From: an uncultured Bacteroidota bacterium
GTDB taxonomy: Bacteria; Bacteroidota; Bacteroidia; Chitinophagales; Chitinophagaceae
Direction: 5' to 3'
DNA length: 64,000 nt
NCBI GenBank assembly: GCA_937928385.1
Contig: CALEZD010000012.1
Span: 1 to 64,000, forward strand
Within the stretch, counting starts at the first letter, position 1; every line of letters begins with the position of its first letter. The notes beneath the pieces were generated by a model that was not told the origin of the DNA, made no database searches, and saw only the letters and a list, made by a program, of their open reading frames with translations. Positions 33,030 to 41,270 of this stretch are shown one piece after another. The translations under genes were made by a program, and so were the position numbers.

Positions 33030-33649
33030 TCCTCAAATACTTCGGCGACTTTACCCCAAAACAGGAAGAACAGTTCAGGGCCCTCGATGGCCTCTATCGC
33101 GACTGGAATGAGAAAATCAACCTCATTTCCCGCAAGGATATTGACGCCCTTTATGAGAAACACGTACTGCACTCACTAGCTATAGCCGTGCTCTGCAATT
33201 TCCATTCAGGCGCGCGTGTTATAGACATAGGCACAGGCGGCGGTTTCCCCGGCATTCCGCTGGCTATATTCTTCCCCGATGTAGAATTTCTGCTGGTAGA
33301 CAGCATAGGCAAAAAGATAAAAGTGGTGAATGCCGTGGCAGAAGCCATAGGGCTGAACAATGTGACCGCTATACACAGCCGCGTAGAGGATATTAAGAAC
33401 AGGAAATTCGACTTTGCCGTATCGCGCGCTGTAGCCCCCCTGGGCGACCTGTGGCGTTGGGTATCACCCGCATTGGTGCCGGGCAAGAAGTCTGACGAAC
33501 TACACAACGGGCTTATCTGCCTCAAGGGTGGCGACCTGCAAAAAGAGATAGAGGAATCAGGGCTCGAAGCCGAAGCATGGAACGTACACGATATTTTTGA
33601 AGAACCCTTCTTCGAAGAGAAGTACGTTATCTACGTGCCTAAGCAGTAG
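33020..33649 (+). CDS. rsmG: 16S rRNA (guanine-527-N7) methyltransferase
   Basis: SAM-dependent methyltransferase of 209 residues acting on G527 of 16S rRNA. It starts at GTG within the end of the preceding glycosyltransferase frame. The SAM motif IDIGTGGGFPGIPLAI is near 70, and 'FLLVDSIGKKIKVV', 'AIHSRVED' and 'VSRAVAPL' are standard. Loss of function gives low-level streptomycin resistance in other bacteria (established knowledge). It ends inside the 3' end of the convergent DUF3817 gene (11-base overlap). Confidence 0.93.
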   Translation: MDIILKYFGDFTPKQEEQFRALDGLYRDWNEKINLISRKDIDALYEKHVLHSLAIAVLCNFHSGARVIDIGTGGGFPGIPLAIFFPDVEFLLVDSIGKKIKVVNAVAEAIGLNNVTAIHSRVEDIKNRKFDFAVSRAVAPLGDLWRWVSPALVPGKKSDELHNGLICLKGGDLQKEIEESGLEAEAWNVHDIFEEPFFEEKYVIYVPKQ

Positions 33650-33941
33650 GCTTTTCTTCCTCCTTCAGTTTCTTGTCTACTACAAATGGTGCAAAGGGCA
33701 GCAGCGAAGCCGCGAATACCATTGCCGCCTTGCCAAAGCTCCAGCGATAACTCTGCCAGCACTGCACCAACAGCAGTGCGTATAGTACGAACAATATACC
33801 ATGCGCCCAGCCTGTATATTTCACAGCCTCCGGTATATCGCCCATATACTTTAGCGGCATAGCTATAAACAACAGCAACAGGTAAGAAATCCCCTCCAGC
33901 ACCGCCACCTGGCGAAAACGCTTCAACAGTTGATAATTCAT
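33639..33941 (-). CDS. DUF3817 membrane protein
   Basis: Integral membrane protein of 100 residues with three predicted helices and the DUF3817 pattern: 'FRQVAVLEGISYLLLLFIAMPLKY' (in parts RQVAVLEGISYLLL and PLKYMG) and 'VKYTGWAHGILFVLY', then 'SFGKAAMVFAASLLPFAPFVVDK'. Its function is unknown. The minus-strand TATCTTTG box at 33954-33947 leaves only 5 bases before the ATG. It overlaps rsmG at the 3' end. Confidence 0.9.
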   Translation of the reverse strand: MNYQLLKRFRQVAVLEGISYLLLLFIAMPLKYMGDIPEAVKYTGWAHGILFVLYALLLVQCWQSYRWSFGKAAMVFAASLLPFAPFVVDKKLKEEEKPTA

Positions 33942-33946
33942 GGTTG

Positions 33947-33954
33947 CAAAGATA
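33947..33954 (-). promoter_or_regulatory. Minus-strand -7 box for DUF3817 gene
   Basis: TATCTTTG on the minus strand, 5 bases upstream of the start codon, so the message would begin at or inside the first codon. Confidence 0.5.
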
Positions 33955-33962
33955 GGGGTTTA

Positions 33963-34083
33963 GCAAATCATGAGATTTGCCTCCTATGCGACGTAGTCGG
34001 AGACTACGCCGAACATAAATATTTGCTCCTCACTGGTCTGAGCATCCCGCTCAGACCTAAGATAAAACAAGCGTCACGCTTGC
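33963..34083. repeat. Array of four different short hairpins
   Basis: Four unrelated palindromes in 121 bases: GCAAATC/GATTTGC (33963-33980), CGTAGTC/GACTACG (33992-34008), GGTCTGAGC/GCTCAGACC (34035-34057) and CAAGCG/CGCTTG (34068-34082). The right part (34031-34083) is repeated at 34721-34773. The gene between the copies is a small lipoprotein. Confidence 0.8.
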
Positions 34084-34096
34084 GGATGCAGGGCAT

Positions 34097-34600
34097 TTAA
34101 TACTTATTAATCCACTTTTGCGTATCTACTGGCAATGTAGACATGCTCTCTGTAAGCATACCAATAATAACCGGGAAGTGTGTATCCTCAGGGGCCAGGT
34201 AATCCTTGTGTACCACTACTTTGTTAATTTCAACCGGTTGTGCTTCGTCAATATGCTTGATTTGGCTTATTTCCTTTCCACTGTTGAACAATTTGTATGT
34301 AGCACTATTCTGAGAGGCAAAAACCTTGATATTATCGCTTTCATCAAGGCTTGATATTTCAGGCACCAGCACATTCACTGTATCTTCAGGTTTATTGACG
34401 TTGACAGCTATTAAGTGATACAAATATTCACGGTCTTCATTACTGTTCGGCCCGCCTGAGCTGAATATGACCCGGATGGTGTCGCCATCTTTCAACGCAG
34501 TTGTATCAATCTTATACTGCGACAGGCTACGGTATTCGAAATTAGAACTGCAGCCGCACATGCAGTATAACGCTAAAAATGCAAGGAGAGACTTGTTCAT
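34097..34600 (-). CDS. Hypothetical lipoprotein between repeats
   Basis: Lipoprotein of 167 residues. The start is placed at MNKSLLAFLALYCMCGC, which gives a signal peptide and lipobox. The longest frame adds 31 non-signal residues. The mature part 'YRSLSQYKIDTTALKDGDTIRVIFSSGGPN' (in parts: IDTTALKDGDTIRVIFSSGG) looks beta-rich. No catalytic motif and no known family. It is flanked on both sides by hairpin repeats (33963-34083 and 34721-34773) and by an inverted repeat with TATTGGCAA. It may have moved with the repeats, although no transposase is present. Confidence 0.68.
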   Translation of the reverse strand: MNKSLLAFLALYCMCGCSSNFEYRSLSQYKIDTTALKDGDTIRVIFSSGGPNSNEDREYLYHLIAVNVNKPEDTVNVLVPEISSLDESDNIKVFASQNSATYKLFNSGKEISQIKHIDEAQPVEINKVVVHKDYLAPEDTHFPVIIGMLTESMSTLPVDTQKWINKY

Positions 34601-34660
34601 GCAAGTAAGATATTGAATATTTGTCAGTCCGCACACTACACTGAACGGCACTTTCCCTAT

Positions 34661-34710
34661 TTGCCAATAACTATATTGGCAATAATATTTCATAATAGTT
34701 TTATTGGCAA
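34661..34710. repeat. TATTGGCAA inverted/direct repeats
   Basis: TTGCCAATA at 34661-34669 is mirrored by TATTGGCAA at 34674-34682, with the same nonamer again at 34702-34710. It lies upstream of the minus-strand lipoprotein gene, so an operator or an untranslated hairpin is possible. Confidence 0.5.
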
Positions 34711-34720
34711 GTTCTTATCC

Positions 34721-34773
34721 CACTGGTCTGAGCATCCCGCTTCTAGCCAAGATAAAACAAGCGTCACGCTTGC
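34721..34773. repeat. Second copy of the hairpin repeat
   Basis: The same 53-base segment as 34031-34083, with identical ends CACTGGTCTGAGCATCCCGC and GATAAAACAAGCGTCACGCT. In this copy the middle hairpin is broken by a few changed bases (CTTCTAGCC in place of CTCAGACC). Confidence 0.8.
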
Positions 34774-34902
34774 AAACATAAACTTGTCAATTATAACAAT
34801 TTTACGTAAAATTACATTTAATAAACGTTACCTCATAAGGTCGTAAACCAAGCTCTTTGACATGAAAACACAACACGCATTGCTGCACAAAAAATGTGTC
34901 AG

Positions 34903-35052
34903 TTTGTTACGTTTTGTTACACCTCGGAACATCTGTCCCCCGCTGCCTGTCCCGACCGTTTCGGGAGCGGGTGTCCGCTTGCGGACGGGGGTGGGACACT
35001 CGCGCTGAGAAGTTTCGCAAAATATCAGGCGCTTTGTTACACTAGGGAACAT
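34903..35052. repeat. TTTGTTAC repeats around a GC-rich hairpin block
   Basis: TTTGTTAC occurs at 34903-34910, 34913-34920 and 35033-35040. The last two extend to near-identical 20-mers (17 of 20 match) 120 bases apart. Between them is a GC-rich block with stems CCCCCG/CGGGGG (34937-34991), CCCGA/TCGGG (34951-34965) and GTCCGC/GCGGAC (34973-34986). It looks like a mobile palindromic element of the REP type (inference). Confidence 0.55.
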
Positions 35053-35300
35053 TCCGCACAATCCCGGAACAAAATAGAACCCTGGCAATCAGTGAGTTAA
35101 TCTCAAATTGCTGCCGGTTTCAACTTTTTCATTTTCCAGGAATCATTTGGGAACAAAATAATGGATAATTAGTCTCCCCTTTGGGGGATAGGGGGAAACC
35201 TCGCACAGGACAAAAAAAGATACAGAATAGCCTGCCCCCCACGGCGGGGAAACAATAAGTATCAGTTTTAGGCTTTGCCCCTATAGCTAACTGGATTTCT

Positions 35301-35308
35301 TACTTTTG
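35301..35308 (+). promoter_or_regulatory. -7 box for the Nif3-like gene
   Basis: TACTTTTG ends 7 bases before the ATG at 35316, so the message would be nearly leaderless. Confidence 0.55.
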
Positions 35309-35315
35309 ACACACT

Positions 35316-36413
35316 ATGCAGGTACAAGACATAATACAAGCCATAGAAGCTTACGCACCCCCCGCCTACCAGGAGGGCTACGACAACAGCGGGCTGCAGG
35401 TAGGCAATCCACAGGCTGAGGTAAAGACGGTACTCATCAGCCTGGACGTGACAGAAGCAGTACTGGACGAAGCCATGCAACGTGGTGCTAATATGATAGT
35501 AGCCCACCACCCCCTGCTCTTCAGCGGGCTGAAACAGATAAGCGGGCGCAACTATATAGAGCGTATAGTGATGAAAGCCATCAAAAACGACATCAGTATA
35601 TACGCCTGCCATACCAACCTGGATAATGTACGCAACGGGGTGAATGCCAAGATATGTGAGAAACTGGGCTTGCAAAACATAGCCATACTGGCACCTATGG
35701 CCGACAGTCTGTACAAGTTGTACACTTATGCACCTTTGGACGTTGCGGCAACTGTCCGCGATGCTATGTTTGCAGCAGGCGCGGGGCAGATTGGCAGGTA
35801 CTCTGAATGTAGCTTCAATACCCCCGGCACGGGCACATTCCGTCCGGGCGAGGGCACCAATCCCGCTATAGGGCAATCGGGTGGACCGCGCGAAGAGGTG
35901 AACGAGGTGAAAATTGAGGTACTGGTGGACAAAGGCAGGCGCTCACAGGTGCTTAAAGCCTTATTTGACGCACACCCTTACGAGGAGGTGGCTTACGAAA
36001 TAGTGGCCATCACCAATGCCAACCAGGATCTGGGTGCAGGTATGGTGGGGGAGTTGGCAGAACCCATGGATGAAACCGCCTTCCTGCATCATATTAAGAA
36101 TAATATGAAAGCGGAATGTATCCGGCATACGCCCTTATTGGGCCGCAGGGTCAGTAAAGTGGCTGTCTGTGGCGGCTCAGGCAGCTTTTTGCTGAAGGAT
36201 GCCATCCGCGCCGGGGCCGGCTTTTTCATCACCGCCGACTTTAAATACCACCAGTTTTTTGATGCAGAGGGGAAGATTGTGATAGCTGATATAGGCCACT
36301 ACGAAAGTGAGCAATTTACTTCGGAAATATTCCTGGATATTATTAATAGAAAATTTCCTAATTTTGCCACTCTTTTATCCAATTTATCAACAAATCCGGT
36401 AAATTATTTTTAA
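35316..36413 (+). CDS. Nif3-like dinuclear metal-centre protein
   Basis: Protein of 365 residues of the NIF3/YqfO family, which forms hexamers with a two-metal site. Recognisable blocks are 'PPAYQEGYDNSGLQVG', 'VAHHPLLFSGLKQI' (metal His), 'YACHTNLDNV' (metal His), the inserted PII-like YqfO domain (about 130-240) and, near the end, 'VAVCGGSGSFLL', 'ADFKYHQFFDA' and 'DIGHYESE'. The function is uncertain; some members are annotated as GTP cyclohydrolase I type 2. It lies 8 bases upstream of a zinc-ribbon gene, a conserved bacterial pairing. Confidence 0.93.
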   Translation: MQVQDIIQAIEAYAPPAYQEGYDNSGLQVGNPQAEVKTVLISLDVTEAVLDEAMQRGANMIVAHHPLLFSGLKQISGRNYIERIVMKAIKNDISIYACHTNLDNVRNGVNAKICEKLGLQNIAILAPMADSLYKLYTYAPLDVAATVRDAMFAAGAGQIGRYSECSFNTPGTGTFRPGEGTNPAIGQSGGPREEVNEVKIEVLVDKGRRSQVLKALFDAHPYEEVAYEIVAITNANQDLGAGMVGELAEPMDETAFLHHIKNNMKAECIRHTPLLGRRVSKVAVCGGSGSFLLKDAIRAGAGFFITADFKYHQFFDAEGKIVIADIGHYESEQFTSEIFLDIINRKFPNFATLLSNLSTNPVNYF

Positions 36414-36421
36414 AATAATAT

Positions 36422-37183
36422 ATGGCAAAAGTTAAAGAATTCTCGGTTGAGGAAAAGCTGATAGCAGTCCTTACTTTGCAGAAGATTGATTCTAAAATAG
36501 ATGAAATCAAAACCTTACAGGGCGAACTGCCTATGGAGGTAAAAGACCTGGAAGACGAGATTGAAGGCCTGCAAACACGTATCAATAACATTGACGCAGA
36601 AATCGATAGCATCAACAGTTTTGTAAAGCAGAAGACCGACGCTAAAAAAGAAGCCCAGGAGCTGATAAAAAAATACGAGAAGCAGCAGGAGAATGTAAAG
36701 AACAGCCGTGAGTTTGAAGCCATCAACAAAGAGCTGGAGATGCAGGAACTGGAAGTGAAGCTGAACGACAAGCATATAAAAGATGCCGGCTACGAACTGA
36801 AAGACCGTAACGCAGCTAAGGAATCTACCCAGGAAAAAATAAATGAAGTACAAGAACAGCTGAAGGAGAAGAAAGCAGAACTGGAAAAAATAATAGCTGA
36901 AACAGGCAAGGAAGAAAAAGTATTGATAGAGAAATCTGCTGAGGCGAAAGAAAAAGTGGACCCCCGCTTGCTTACCGCTTACGAGCGTATCCGCGGTAGC
37001 TACCACAATGGCCTGTCAGTAGTACCCATCGTGCGCGACTCATGCGGTGGCTGTTTCAACATCATACCTCCTCAGCGCCAGTCAGAGATTCGCCAGCACA
37101 AGAAAATCATCGTGTGCGAGCATTGCGGCCGTGTATTGGTAGATGTTGACCTGCACGACAAAGTGAAAATAGACGGTAAGTAA
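36422..37183 (+). CDS. Coiled-coil protein with C4 zinc ribbon
   Basis: Protein of 253 residues. Residues about 25-185 form a long charged coiled coil (Lys/Glu-rich, for example 'EAQELIKKYEKQQENVKNSR'). The C-terminus carries a zinc ribbon with CGGCFNI and CEHCGR (two CxxC pairs), as in the zf-RING_7/C4-type ribbon family. Such proteins commonly follow Nif3-like genes, as here, and may bind nucleic acid. A strong terminator follows. The function is not known. Confidence 0.92.
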   Translation: MAKVKEFSVEEKLIAVLTLQKIDSKIDEIKTLQGELPMEVKDLEDEIEGLQTRINNIDAEIDSINSFVKQKTDAKKEAQELIKKYEKQQENVKNSREFEAINKELEMQELEVKLNDKHIKDAGYELKDRNAAKESTQEKINEVQEQLKEKKAELEKIIAETGKEEKVLIEKSAEAKEKVDPRLLTAYERIRGSYHNGLSVVPIVRDSCGGCFNIIPPQRQSEIRQHKKIIVCEHCGRVLVDVDLHDKVKIDGK

Positions 37184-37202
37184 TTACCCGGAATATATAG
37201 CT

Positions 37203-37240
37203 GAAGCCCGTCCGCAATATCCGGACGGGCTTCTTTTTTA
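37203..37240 (+). terminator. Terminator of the Nif3/zinc-ribbon operon
   Basis: Stem GAAGCCCGTCCG / CGGACGGGCTTC with a 7-base loop (37203-37233), followed by TTTTTTA. Confidence 0.9.
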
Positions 37241-37274
37241 TTGATACCCTTTCCCTAATTTTATAGGATAATCC

Positions 37275-38654
37275 ATGTCCGGCCTCATGAATAAGACTTT
37301 ACGCGCATCCATAATAACACTGCCCTTTTTAATTGCTTTCGGGTTTGCTTTGCCCGGCACAGATGGCCCTGTACAAATACCTGCCAACGAACAACGTGAT
37401 GGTGATGCTCAAAAGGGTTATGAATACCTGACCAAAGGCGACTTCCTGAAGAGTGGATTGCCTTATGGTGTATTTGTCATGAACTCAGGTAAGGATAATG
37501 AAAACCTGCTGCAACGCACCGGCAAGAATGCCACTGTAGGTTATGGCTATAATGTGATTGAGCATAAAGGGATTGAAATGGTGATACCCACCTGCCTGCA
37601 ATGCCATGCTGCGGAGTTTGATGGCCAACTGGTGATAGGGTTGGGCAATACTTCATTAGACTTTAGCAATACATCTAAGACGGACTTCAGCGGGCGCATC
37701 AACATGCTACGCAACATGGCGCCTAAGCAGTATGAGGCTGCAGCTCCATTCCTCACGGCATTTGCCACCTCCTACCCGCTGATGGAAACCGAGGTGCGGG
37801 GTGTGAACACTGCCGACAGGCTGGCCGCCATCCTGGCTGCTCACCGCAATCCGCAAACACTGCAATGGAGTGATACTCCTTTGCTGGCTATACCAGAAGG
37901 GGTAATACCAACAGACGTACCGGCGTGGTGGCTGCTCAAGAAGAAGAATGCTATGTTTTATACAGGCTTCGGCCGAGGGAATTTTGCTCAGTTCATGATG
38001 CTGTCAAACCTGCTGACAGTAACAGATACCGCCGAAGCAAGGGAGGTAAGTTCGCACTTCAGCAATGTGCTGGCCTATATACGTTCATTAGAAGCGCCGC
38101 CATACCCGCAGGAGATAGACCGTAAACTGGCAAAGAAGGGGCGGACACTGTTCAACGATAACTGTAGCGGTTGCCATGGCACTTATGGCAAAGATGGCGC
38201 ATATCCCAACCTGCTGATACCTGCATCTGTAGTGCAGACGGACTCTATGCTCTGCGGAGAGATTATGCGTAATCAGCAGTTTATTGAATGGTTCAACAAC
38301 AGCTGGTTTGTGCAGGGTGATAATCCTGCACAACTGGTGCCTTTTAACGGCTATATAGCTCCGCCGCTTGATGGTGTATGGGTTACAGCACCGTATATGC
38401 ACAATGGCTCAGTACCGACCTTAGAGGGTATGCTCAACAGTAAGATAAGACCTACTTATTGGAGCCGCGACTTTAAGAATCCTGTGTATGATTATCAATC
38501 GCTTGGTTGGAAATACAAAGAAGAGGAAAAGCCCGAACGCCGTAAGGTGTATAATACCACACTGCCGGGTTATAGCAATCACGGGCACTACTTTGGCGAT
38601 GCATTGACACAAAGCGAAAGAGCGGCCGTGATTGAGTATTTAAAGACTTTGTAG
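37275..38654 (+). CDS. Di-haem c-type cytochrome (RoxA/cytochrome c peroxidase-like)
   Basis: Periplasmic protein of 459 residues. The signal peptide is probably in the first 30 residues (LPFLIAFGFALPG). There are two CxxCH sites: CLQCH in 'PTCLQCHAAEFDG' (about 112) and CSGCH in 'DNCSGCHGTYGKDG' (about 298). The C-terminal 'WVTAPYMHNGSVPTLEGML' is typical of RoxA- and CCP-like di-haem proteins. At 459 residues it is shorter than rubber oxygenase RoxA (about 680). It may be an oxidoreductase or a peroxidase. It stands alone between terminators. The alternative start is at codon 5 (MNKTLRA). Confidence 0.85.
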   Translation: MSGLMNKTLRASIITLPFLIAFGFALPGTDGPVQIPANEQRDGDAQKGYEYLTKGDFLKSGLPYGVFVMNSGKDNENLLQRTGKNATVGYGYNVIEHKGIEMVIPTCLQCHAAEFDGQLVIGLGNTSLDFSNTSKTDFSGRINMLRNMAPKQYEAAAPFLTAFATSYPLMETEVRGVNTADRLAAILAAHRNPQTLQWSDTPLLAIPEGVIPTDVPAWWLLKKKNAMFYTGFGRGNFAQFMMLSNLLTVTDTAEAREVSSHFSNVLAYIRSLEAPPYPQEIDRKLAKKGRTLFNDNCSGCHGTYGKDGAYPNLLIPASVVQTDSMLCGEIMRNQQFIEWFNNSWFVQGDNPAQLVPFNGYIAPPLDGVWVTAPYMHNGSVPTLEGMLNSKIRPTYWSRDFKNPVYDYQSLGWKYKEEEKPERRKVYNTTLPGYSNHGHYFGDALTQSERAAVIEYLKTL

Positions 38655-38660
38655 CGTTAA

Positions 38661-40079
38661 CTACTTTACATGCTGGTTCAGCCAGGTAGTTACTATCTCC
38701 AGCACTTCGGGTTTGATGGTTTGCTCCAGTTGCCCGTATTCCTGTACGGTGCAGATGTTACACTCCTGGAAGAGGTGGTTCACTCCTTCGATTTCTCTCA
38801 CCTCATGCACTTTCGATTTGCTGTTGGCCAGCGCTTTGGTTATGCCTTCCAGGTTGCTTCGGCTGATCACTTGTATGTCCTTATCACCGTTTAGGGCAAG
38901 TACTTTGCAGTCCAGTTTTTCCAGTACAGGTTTGGGGTCGTATTGCATGAAGTACATCATCCACTTGTTATCATACAGCTTGGTAAACTCATAAGCGAAT
39001 TTCTCTTTGGAGTCTTCGTCTGTGATACCTGTAGTAGCCTGCACAGTTGTCTTGTCCGTTTTCGCTATCCAGTCATTCAGTGTTTTGTTGACATGCTTTT
39101 CTGCTGCGTCACGGCTCGTAGCTTTCGTAAGGCCTTTCATGATGGTAGTGTACAACTCCGCATATTGATTCGCCTTTTCTTCAGACAGCCTCATCGTTTT
39201 CATCAACTCGGCATTTTGTTCAGCCATAGCTTGTATTACTTGCACACCCGGTGCTGCCATCAGCACAATGAAATCTATGTCTTTGCTGCGCGATGCTACC
39301 AGTTGCGCTATCAACCCACCTTCGCTATGCCCGTACAGGCCTATCTTTTTCTTGTCTACCTCTTTTCTCTTTTTCAGGAATTCGATAGCAGCCATTACAT
39401 CATCAGCAAAATCTTCTGAAGTGGCTTTGCTGCGGTCACCTGTAGTTTTGCCAACTCCACGGTCGTCTATACGTAGTACTACATAACCTTGTTTAGTCAG
39501 GTGATCGGCCAATACGGCAAATGGCTTGTGCTGAAAAAGTTCTTCATCCCTGTTTTGCGGCCCGGAGCCGGATATAAGTATCAGCGCAGGATGCTGCTTG
39601 TCATCACGTGGCGTTGTGATGGTAGCCCCATACTCTATGCTTTTTATTGCATTGTAAAACAACACATCCTCGCTATTGTACGAGTAGGGGCCCTTGGGTG
39701 TTTGCGGGCGGTTCAGTTGCACCCTTCCTTCGCGCCTGTCCAGTACCAGGGGCAGCGACATTCCGTTTTGCGTCCATTGTCCGTCTATTCGGTTTACTTC
39801 TGCAAGTTTGCCATCATATCGCCCGTTTACCTTTACTACTTTAATGTGTATGCTGTCCCCATCAATCATCACAGTATCGCAGGGTATATCTTTTGCACCT
39901 TGGGCGGGTACATCCAGCGTGGCTACGGGTTTCCCCTCTTTATGCCCTGAAACATTAAAACCCATGCGCAGGTTTTGTACGCCACTGAGGGCCCCGGCCC
40001 ATGTTCCGTCAAAGCTGTTTTGTGCTTGAGCAGATGAGATGGATGCAATAAATACTACTGATGCGATTATGTTTTTCAT
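38661..40079 (-). CDS. Secreted alpha/beta hydrolase
   Basis: Exported hydrolase of 472 residues with a signal peptide (SSAQAQ at about 18-20) that leaves an N-terminal Gln-Asn. An N-terminal beta domain (about 20-130) precedes the alpha/beta fold. The nucleophile elbow is GHSEGG (Ser about 250), with 'LISGSGPQNRDEE' forming the oxyanion loop and 'LNGDKDIQV' plus 'NHLF' near the end supplying Asp and His. This layout fits serine esterases/peptidases of the dienelactone-hydrolase-like group with an N-terminal extension. The substrate is unknown. Confidence 0.88.
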   Translation of the reverse strand: MKNIIASVVFIASISSAQAQNSFDGTWAGALSGVQNLRMGFNVSGHKEGKPVATLDVPAQGAKDIPCDTVMIDGDSIHIKVVKVNGRYDGKLAEVNRIDGQWTQNGMSLPLVLDRREGRVQLNRPQTPKGPYSYNSEDVLFYNAIKSIEYGATITTPRDDKQHPALILISGSGPQNRDEELFQHKPFAVLADHLTKQGYVVLRIDDRGVGKTTGDRSKATSEDFADDVMAAIEFLKKRKEVDKKKIGLYGHSEGGLIAQLVASRSKDIDFIVLMAAPGVQVIQAMAEQNAELMKTMRLSEEKANQYAELYTTIMKGLTKATSRDAAEKHVNKTLNDWIAKTDKTTVQATTGITDEDSKEKFAYEFTKLYDNKWMMYFMQYDPKPVLEKLDCKVLALNGDKDIQVISRSNLEGITKALANSKSKVHEVREIEGVNHLFQECNICTVQEYGQLEQTIKPEVLEIVTTWLNQHVK

Positions 40080-40115
40080 TCCTGTATGTTGTATATGCTT
40101 GTTGATGCTATGTCG

Positions 40116-41126
40116 TCACATGCCTGCAAAGCTCAGCGCTTTTTCTACCATGCTTTTCGAGCCGATAAAAATGGGCACGCGTTGGTGCAATTCAACTGGT
40201 TGTACATCCAGTATTCTTTCTTTGCCGGTGGTAGCTACACCTCCTGCCGCTTCCATCAGAAAGCTCATTGGGTTACATTCATATTGCAGGCGCAGTTTGC
40301 CGTTTGCATTTTTTTTATCAGCAGGGTAAATGAATATTCCGCCTTTTATCAACGTACGGTGCATATCGGCCACCATCGAGCCTATGTAGCGGTGCGAATA
40401 GGGCCTGCCATCTTCTTTATTGTCTTCCATACAGTAGTCGAGGAAAGCCTTCATGCCATCGTCGTACTTACATGTATTACCCTGGTTAACGGAGTATATT
40501 TTACCTTTCTCGGGGCATTTCATATTAGGGTGAGAGAGGCAGAATTCACCTATAGAGGGCTCCAGTGTAAAGCCGTTTACACCCAGTTTGGTAGCATATA
40601 CCAGCATAGTGCTGCTGCCATATATCACATACCCGGCCGCCATCAATTCGCTGCCCGGCTGCAGGAAGTCTGCTTCGGTACATGGCTTGCCCAATTCACT
40701 CACTCGCCTGTATATAGAGAATATTGTGCCGATAGAAGCGTTTACGTCAATATTGGATGAGCCGTCGAGCGGGTCGAACAGTACTACGTATTTTGAGTTG
40801 ACAGAATATTCGTCATCAAAGGCGATATAATTGTCATTTTCCTCAGAGGCAATACCTGCACATTCTGAGCTGTGTTTAAGGACGTTTATCATTGTCTCAT
40901 CCGCAAATACATCCAGTTTCATCTGTTCCTCTCCCTGCACGTTGGTAGCGCCATGTGCGCCCAATATATCTACCAACCCGGCTTTCAATACCTGCTTATT
41001 GATGATTTTACAGGCAAGCCCAATGTCGCGCAGTATCGCCGACAACTCGCCGGTGGCATTGGGGAACTTCCTGGTCTCCTGGATGGTGAACTCATCCATT
41101 GTCATTAATCTTCTTTGCGGATTCAT
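40116..41126 (-). CDS. fbp: Fructose-1,6-bisphosphatase, class I
   Basis: Gluconeogenic enzyme of 336 residues. The start at MNPQRRLMTMDEF replaces a longer frame with 18 non-conserved residues. The metal and sugar sites are clear: 'ASEEN', DPLDGSSNIDVN, 'SSTMLVY', and the C-terminal 'GKLRLQYECNPMSFLMEAAGG'. Class I members are usually tetrameric and AMP-inhibited; the N-terminal AMP region is present. A TAATTTTG box lies on the minus strand at 41158-41151. It is divergent from corA. Confidence 0.95.
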   Translation of the reverse strand: MNPQRRLMTMDEFTIQETRKFPNATGELSAILRDIGLACKIINKQVLKAGLVDILGAHGATNVQGEEQMKLDVFADETMINVLKHSSECAGIASEENDNYIAFDDEYSVNSKYVVLFDPLDGSSNIDVNASIGTIFSIYRRVSELGKPCTEADFLQPGSELMAAGYVIYGSSTMLVYATKLGVNGFTLEPSIGEFCLSHPNMKCPEKGKIYSVNQGNTCKYDDGMKAFLDYCMEDNKEDGRPYSHRYIGSMVADMHRTLIKGGIFIYPADKKNANGKLRLQYECNPMSFLMEAAGGVATTGKERILDVQPVELHQRVPIFIGSKSMVEKALSFAGM

Positions 41127-41150
41127 TTTTTCTGTATTTGAATAAGGATG

Positions 41151-41158
41151 CAAAATTA
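41151..41158 (-). promoter_or_regulatory. Minus-strand -7 box for fbp
   Basis: TAATTTTG on the minus strand, 24 bases upstream of the chosen fbp ATG. Confidence 0.5.
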
Positions 41159-41215
41159 ATAAACCCCGACTGATTATCATTTATTAAATTAATAGCCCCC
41201 AAGGCATATAAAAGG

Positions 41216-41246
41216 TTTATATTCTGACAGATAGAAGCTACCTTTG
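41216..41246 (+). promoter_or_regulatory. Promoter for corA
   Basis: TTTA at 41216-41219 (one base off TTTG), a 19-base spacer, then TACCTTTG at 41239-41246. The corA ATG used here is at 41271. Confidence 0.55.
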
Positions 41247-41270
41247 CGAAGCCGTATAACGGGGTATGGA

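Larger units (their letters stand above)
34601..35315. other. 715-base intergenic island without a gene
   Basis: It holds the TATTGGCAA repeats, the second hairpin copy, three TTTGTTAC motifs, a GC-rich multi-hairpin block (34934-34998) and the promoter box of the Nif3-like gene. No credible protein gene is seen; the short frames have no signal peptides or motifs. Confidence 0.7.

Noticed and set aside
34097..34693. Longer start for the lipoprotein gene at 34693
   Set aside because: The extra 31 residues remove the signal peptide from the N-terminus. ATG at 34600 gives a clean lipobox.
33963..34773. Possible CRISPR array
   Set aside because: The hairpins differ from each other and are not regularly spaced repeats with variable spacers. 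No cas gene is present.
34840..35300. Remnant of an insertion sequence
   Set aside because: No transposase fragment is visible in any frame and no clear terminal repeats bound the region. It is kept only as a repeat island.
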